From the NCBI GenBank assembly GCA_034440235.1, contig JAWXBR010000018.1, positions 1 through 54,832 of the forward strand: DNA of 54,832 nt. Direction: 5' to 3'. Source of the stretch: JAWXBR01 sp034440235 (lineage in GTDB: Bacteria > Bacteroidota > Ignavibacteria > Kapaibacteriales > Kapaibacteriaceae). The position numbers were made by a program, and so were the translations under genes. This document shows positions 50,767 through 54,832 of the stretch, one piece after another. How positions within the stretch are numbered: the first letter of the stretch is position 1; each line of letters starts with the position of its first letter. The notes below the pieces were generated by a model. The model worked only from the letters and a program-made list of their open reading frames with translations. It made no database searches and was not told the DNA's origin.

Positions 50767-51498
50767 ATGATACACGTCGCAACAAGAAATCTGGAATCAC
50801 GATGGGTCGACAATAGACCCAACACGTTAAGAAGCTATGGTGTCGCACTATGCGTTGCCATAGCTTTCTTGCTTCTCTTAGCTCGGCCACCACGCCACAC
50901 TGTCCAAGTAATACCAAATAACCTGAGCACAAGTGCAGCTCAATTACTTGAGAAGGTCCACATCCAGCTTCCTGCTGCGTCAGGTGGTACTAAGACAACT
51001 GGAGAGTTAAGTAGAGTTCGACCAGTTTTTCAGCTTGTCGTACCACAAGAGATCGAGGTGCCTGCCACCGACCCTGTAGATTGGGCAGAAGGCGGACCTG
51101 GCAAGAACTCGAACGGACTTCCGTCGGGAATGGGAAACGATACTGGTGGCGTTAACTACCAAACTACTTCAGTTTTAGAGCCAATAGCTGAAGACCCAGA
51201 CGAACCATTTATCCCATTTGAACGCGACCCGTCGTTCTCTATAAGCGAGCTTCGCTCGGCAGTGCGTTACCCTGAGCTTGCTGTACGAAGGCAAATAGAA
51301 GGAAAGGTTATAATAAAAGCGTATATCGGTGCCGATGGGTCGATAAGCAATGCTGCCGTTGTCTCGTCAGACAATGCACTACTTGACGATGCTGCTCTCA
51401 ATGGCGTACGCAGCATTCGATACGAACCTGCTCTTCAGAATGAACGTCCTACAGGTTGTTGGATATTCATACCAGTAAGCTTCGAGCTTGGGAGGTAG
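50767..51498 (+). CDS. TonB family protein (energy transducer)
   Basis: 243 residues from the ATG at 50767, which has a GAGGA just before it (the ATG at 50755 lacks one). A membrane segment (about 25-40, ALCVAIAFLLLLARPP) is followed by a periplasmic linker that is unusually poor in proline for TonB. The TonB_C domain has AVRYPELAVRRQIEGKVIIKAYIGADGS and LDDAALNGVRSIRYEPALQNERPTG. It should couple inner-membrane proton force to outer-membrane receptors; no ExbB/ExbD genes are in the window. Its stop lies within a 13-bp tandem repeat. Confidence 0.85.
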   Translation: MIHVATRNLESRWVDNRPNTLRSYGVALCVAIAFLLLLARPPRHTVQVIPNNLSTSAAQLLEKVHIQLPAASGGTKTTGELSRVRPVFQLVVPQEIEVPATDPVDWAEGGPGKNSNGLPSGMGNDTGGVNYQTTSVLEPIAEDPDEPFIPFERDPSFSISELRSAVRYPELAVRRQIEGKVIIKAYIGADGSISNAAVVSSDNALLDDAALNGVRSIRYEPALQNERPTGCWIFIPVSFELGR

Positions 51499-51559
51499 GC
51501 GCGAGTGGTAGGCGCGAGTGGCAGACGCAAGTGGTAGACGCGAGTGGCAGCTGCTCGTG
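51495..51559. repeat. 13-bp minisatellite between tonB-like gene and clpX
   Basis: Five 13-bp units run from 51495: GTAGGCGCGAGTG twice exactly, then GCAGACGCAAGTG, GTAGACGCGAGTG and GCAGCTGCTCGTG. A sixth partial unit runs into the clpX stop codon at 51560-51562. The first unit includes the tonB-like stop codon (51496-51498). The array thus joins the two convergent genes. Confidence 0.9.
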
Positions 51560-52834
51560 TTAGGCGCGTCCGCGAGAATGCACTGGCTGTTCTGAAAGTT
51601 CGAACAGAGGTGTGCCTCCGCGTTCGACAACATCGCCCGTAATAATGCATGTACGCACATTACGTTCGTCTGGGAGCGAGTACATAATGGGGTTCATGAT
51701 TTCTTCTAAAACACCACGCAACGCACGTGCACCAGTCTTGCGTGCTTTCGCACGTTTCACGATGCCTTGAAGCGCTTCGGTATCGAACTCAAGCTTAACG
51801 CCTTCTAGTAACAACAGCTTTTGGTATTGTTTTACGAGGGCATTCTTCGGATTTGTAAGGATGTCAAGCATTGCTTCGTCCGATAGCGGATCGAGCGATG
51901 CTATTACTGGAAGGCGACCAATAAACTCCGGTATGAAGCCGAACTTCATCAAGTCCTCGGGTTCGACGTCCTTAAGGACTGAAGACACATGTTCGTCATG
52001 TAGGTGTGTGCCTGCTGTGTATCCTATTGTCGACGGTCGCATCCGACGTGCTATAAGCTTGTCGAGTCCTTCAAATGCACCACCACAAATAAATAGAATG
52101 TTTCGCGTGTTCACATAGATAAGGGGCTGTTCAGGGTGCTTTCGTCCGCCTTTCGGGGGAATTCCCGCCACCGTGCCTTCAAGAATCTTCAAGAGTCCCT
52201 GTTGTACACCTTCGCCTGAAACATCACGCGTAATAGAAGCCGAATCGCTCTTGCGTGTGATCTTATCGATTTCATCGACATAGATGATGCCACGTTCCGC
52301 ACGTTCAACATTGTAGTCGGCGTTTTGCAGAAGATTAACAATGATGGACTCTACATCGTCGCCAACATAACCTGCTTCGGTAAGCGTTGTAGCATCCGCT
52401 ATCGCAAATGGTACGTCGAGAATGCGGGCAAGGGTCTGAGCGAGAAGGGTCTTGCCGGTACCTGTCGGTCCGAGCATGAGGATGTTGCTCTTTTCTATTT
52501 CGACATCGTCGAACGGACTAACCATGTCCTCGGCCTGGATGCGTTTGTAGTGGTTGTATACCGCTACACTGAGCACTTCCTTGGCCTTATTCTGTCCAAT
52601 CACATAAAGATCTAATTTTTTCTTCAGCTCTGAAGGTTTCGGCAGCGAACGAGCATCTGAGCGCAACGACGAGGCAGGCTGGTTTTTACGGAGGATTTCT
52701 ACGGAATTCTGCACGCAGATATCGCAGATGTAAACGCCTTTGCCCGCTATCAAACTCGTTACTTCGCGAGAACTACGGCTACAGAATGAGCAGTGAAGTT
52801 CCTCGGGATGACCAGTTGTCTCGCTTGTTGACAT
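51560..52834 (-). CDS. clpX: ClpX, ATP-binding subunit of Clp protease
   Basis: 424 residues. The N-terminal zinc-binding domain has C15, C18, C37 and C40. The AAA+ core carries Walker A GPTGTGKT at 122-129, Walker B in GIIYVDEIDKI, and the sensor/pore region with GLDKLIARR. ClpX unfolds tagged substrates and feeds them to ClpP. It follows clpP by six bases on the same strand, and with tig upstream makes the classic tig-clpP-clpX cluster. Confidence 0.97.
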   Translation of the reverse strand: MSTSETTGHPEELHCSFCSRSSREVTSLIAGKGVYICDICVQNSVEILRKNQPASSLRSDARSLPKPSELKKKLDLYVIGQNKAKEVLSVAVYNHYKRIQAEDMVSPFDDVEIEKSNILMLGPTGTGKTLLAQTLARILDVPFAIADATTLTEAGYVGDDVESIIVNLLQNADYNVERAERGIIYVDEIDKITRKSDSASITRDVSGEGVQQGLLKILEGTVAGIPPKGGRKHPEQPLIYVNTRNILFICGGAFEGLDKLIARRMRPSTIGYTAGTHLHDEHVSSVLKDVEPEDLMKFGFIPEFIGRLPVIASLDPLSDEAMLDILTNPKNALVKQYQKLLLLEGVKLEFDTEALQGIVKRAKARKTGARALRGVLEEIMNPIMYSLPDERNVRTCIITGDVVERGGTPLFELSEQPVHSRGRA

Positions 52835-52840
52835 GTAACC

Positions 52841-53431
52841 TCAGATAGGTCGTTCAAGAATCTTGTCGATGAAGCCGTATTCGAGTGCTTCTTGTGCCGA
52901 CATGTGACGATCGCGATCAGCATCTGCCTTTATCGTCTCGTAATCCTTGCCCGTGTGCTTCGCAATAACCCTGTAGAGCATATCGCGAACTCGGAGCATT
53001 TCCCTCGTGTAGATTTCAATATCCGACGCCTGACCTTGTGTACCACCCAATGGTTGGTGCATCATGATACGTGAGTTCGGAAGCGCAAAACGCTTTCCGG
53101 CAGCACCAGCACACAACAGAACCTGTGCCATCGAAGCAGCCATACCTACACAGATTGTGGAGATATCTGGCTTTACGAACTGCATGGTATCATAGATGGC
53201 CATGCCAGCAGTTACGCTACCACCTGGAGAGTTGATGTAAAGCGAAATATCCTTGTTTGGATCTTCGCTTTGCAGAAACAACAGTTGGGCGATGACAACA
53301 CTGGCGAGATAGTCATCAACAGGCGTGCCAACGAATATTATGCGTTCTTTAAGGAGGCGTGAATAGATGTCGTAAGCACGCTCACCGCGACTTGTCTGCT
53401 CTACGACCATGGGGATGAGCTGGTTGACCAT
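52841..53431 (-). CDS. clpP: ClpP, proteolytic subunit of Clp protease
   Basis: 196 residues. Catalytic serine S100 in CVGMAASMAQV, histidine H125 in RIMMHQPLGG, and the aspartate in the DRDRHMS segment form the triad. YINSPGGSVTAGMAIYDTM is the usual oxyanion-loop region. It forms a double heptamer that degrades proteins delivered by ClpX. A short N-terminal stretch (about 10 residues) may be a propeptide. Placed between tig and clpX on one strand. Confidence 0.97.
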   Translation of the reverse strand: MVNQLIPMVVEQTSRGERAYDIYSRLLKERIIFVGTPVDDYLASVVIAQLLFLQSEDPNKDISLYINSPGGSVTAGMAIYDTMQFVKPDISTICVGMAASMAQVLLCAGAAGKRFALPNSRIMMHQPLGGTQGQASDIEIYTREMLRVRDMLYRVIAKHTGKDYETIKADADRDRHMSAQEALEYGFIDKILERPI

Positions 53432-53449
53432 GTAATGCGTATCCTCTTA

Positions 53450-54715
53450 TTATATAACGGGTTGCTCTTGGTCGACGTCGACGTCGTTTACAATCGCATA
53501 GTCTACAAGAACCTGCACGGCCTTGTCAGCCAGCAATTGGTCTTCCACACCACGATTCTGACGCAATACCAACTTCATTTGCTCATCTGACACGTCGTAA
53601 CGCGTGGCAGCAGCTGCAATGTCTTCGTCAATAAGGGTAATTCCTTCGGCTTCGATGATCTTGCCGCGAATGAGCTCCCATCGAGCAATGCGTTCAGCCA
53701 TAGGCTTGAATTGCGGCTCGAGATCATGCGCTGTAAGCTTCTCTATTCCGGGCGCCCCCTCGTTCCGCTTCTTGAAATCTTCGAAGAGTTGATGCACGAC
53801 CGAATGAAGCAGCGAATGGGGGACGTCGAATGAATGCAGTGCTACCAGCTGATCGACGAGCTGGTTTTCGAGGTTCTCTTTCGAGGCCCGATCAAAGTAA
53901 TCGTTCAATTGATGGTCGATGTCTTCGCGCAGCTCTTCGGTGGTTTTGAACTTGCCAGCCGTAATCATTTCAACAAACTCGTTTGTGAGTTCTGCTGGTA
54001 CTACTTTTTGGATGTCGGTTACGGTGACACGAGTATTAGGCGGAGTCTGGCTATCGTCTGTTGTCTCACCCATGTAGGAGAACGAGTCGCCAACCTTTGT
54101 GTGTAGTAACGAGTTGCGCAGATGCATATCAACATTGTCGTCGTCAAGAAACACACGATCTTCCTTAGCCTGTGCGCCAATAATAGGCATCGAAGACTCG
54201 CGGTCTAGTTCATGCATCGTTATGGCTGCGAGGTGCATGGTATCAGCAATTTCTTCTGCTGGCTCGAACGATGCTGCACGTAGGAGAATCTTGTTAATCT
54301 CCCCTTGCACATCATCTTCAGTAACCGTTTTTATCATCCTGTCAACAACCAGTCCGCGATAGTTAGCCAGCTCTATTTCAGGCATAACCTCAAACCGAAT
54401 GGTGAAAGAGACACCGTCCGGTTGCTTCTGAATGTCAGTTAACGCAGGATTGCCAACAACACTTTGCTTCTCGTCCTTAACAAACGAGCGGAACTCAGCA
54501 TCCGCGATCGACTCGAGCGCCTCTGTTTCGATCTCGCGCCCAAACCGTTGCTTAATAACAGGTAACGGCACTTTGCCCTTGCGAAAGCCAGGCAGGGTTA
54601 TGCTTGCCTGTGACCGTACATAGGCTTGCTCATAGTGCGGTTTAAGTTCAGGCTCACTAAGCTGAATGCGCACTTCGCGCTCACACCCATTGAGCGTATT
54701 AACACTACGTTCCAA
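53450..54715 (-). CDS. tig: Trigger factor chaperone
   Basis: About 421 residues. The best start is TTG at 54713-54715, with GGAG at a proper distance; the longer frame to 54763 runs into the tRNA gene and is rejected. The ribosome-binding signature appears as ITLPGFRKGKVPLPVIKQRFG. A PPIase-type domain with ADTMHLAAI and a C-terminal helical chaperone arm follow (HSLLHSVVHQLFEDFK). Trigger factor meets nascent chains at the ribosome exit tunnel. It is first in tig-clpP-clpX. Confidence 0.93.
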   Translation of the reverse strand: MERSVNTLNGCEREVRIQLSEPELKPHYEQAYVRSQASITLPGFRKGKVPLPVIKQRFGREIETEALESIADAEFRSFVKDEKQSVVGNPALTDIQKQPDGVSFTIRFEVMPEIELANYRGLVVDRMIKTVTEDDVQGEINKILLRAASFEPAEEIADTMHLAAITMHELDRESSMPIIGAQAKEDRVFLDDDNVDMHLRNSLLHTKVGDSFSYMGETTDDSQTPPNTRVTVTDIQKVVPAELTNEFVEMITAGKFKTTEELREDIDHQLNDYFDRASKENLENQLVDQLVALHSFDVPHSLLHSVVHQLFEDFKKRNEGAPGIEKLTAHDLEPQFKPMAERIARWELIRGKIIEAEGITLIDEDIAAAATRYDVSDEQMKLVLRQNRGVEDQLLADKAVQVLVDYAIVNDVDVDQEQPVI

Positions 54716-54736
54716 AAAAACTCCGAGTATTGTTTG

Positions 54737-54817
54737 TGCGGAAGGAGAGACTCGAACTCTCACGGAATTACCCGCCAGATCCTAAGTCTGGTGCGTCTGC
54801 CATTTCGCCACTTCCGC
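54737..54817 (-). tRNA. tRNA-Leu (UAG anticodon)
   Basis: On the reverse strand the sequence begins GCGGAAGTGGCGAAATGGC and closes with CTTCCGC plus an A discriminator, a perfect seven-pair acceptor stem. The anticodon loop CTTAGGA with stem CCAGA/TCTGG gives anticodon TAG (UAG), reading CUN-type leucine codons. The T loop GTTCGAGTC is intact, and a short variable arm fits the leucine class. No CCA is encoded. It lies upstream of the trigger factor gene. Confidence 0.95.
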
Positions 54818-54832
54818 AGAACCTCAAAGATA

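Noticed and set aside
53450..54763. Trigger factor starting at 54763
   Set aside because: That start lies inside the tRNA-Leu gene on the same strand; a TTG with a good ribosome site at 54715 fits better.

Overview
The window looks like chromosomal DNA from a Bacteroidota/Chlorobiota-type bacterium, quite possibly a Kapabacteria-like lineage; that is inferred from gene content, since no database search was possible. Supporting signs are several proteins ending in type IX secretion (T9SS) type-A C-terminal sorting domains, HYDIN/choice-of-anchor-D style repeats, a Bacteroidota-type serine palmitoyltransferase, DUF1501/DUF1800 neighbours, ATP-dependent PckA, and a few TAnnTTTG-like promoter elements. 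Genes are densely packed on both strands, many with 1-4 base stop/start overlaps.

Left part (1-20 kb): the tail of a T9SS protein, an integrase remnant with an internal deletion, a cyclopropane-synthase-family methyltransferase resembling fungal sphingolipid C9-methyltransferases, two giant secreted proteins (a VWA protein and an M12-like metalloprotease), a lipoprotein, VOC and DUF899 proteins, YajQ, then a tight operon of serine palmitoyltransferase, a short-chain reductase and a PNGase F-like T9SS protein. A HutG-like enzyme and a sphingomyelin-synthase-like PAP2_C membrane protein follow. Read together, SPT, the reductase, the PAP2_C protein and the C9-methyltransferase-like enzyme suggest a sphingolipid pathway that makes, methyl-branches and head-groups the lipid. 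This is the most interesting hypothesis in the window.

Middle (20-35.5 kb): a mazEF toxin-antitoxin pair with a palindromic operator, a Fic protein preceded by five phased copies of an AT-rich motif, an ettA operon, pckA, a THUMP-like methyltransferase, mscL, an ECF sigma factor with a small membrane protein, hutU coupled to a small unknown gene, a TPR-histidine kinase with its NarL-type regulator, and an unexplained cluster of small overlapping ORFs ending at a terminator.

Right part (35.5-54.8 kb): a PH-domain protein, DUF971, asnS, an M3 oligopeptidase, an MltB-like transglycosylase, a methyltransferase, a DUF1573 protein, a GT39 glycosyltransferase coupled to a CtpE-like P-type ATPase, DUF1800 and DUF1501 genes, a TonB protein, and the protein-quality block tig-clpP-clpX beside a tRNA-Leu.

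A recurring oddity is that short tandem duplications (12-21 bp units) lie on or just after stop codons at six or seven places.
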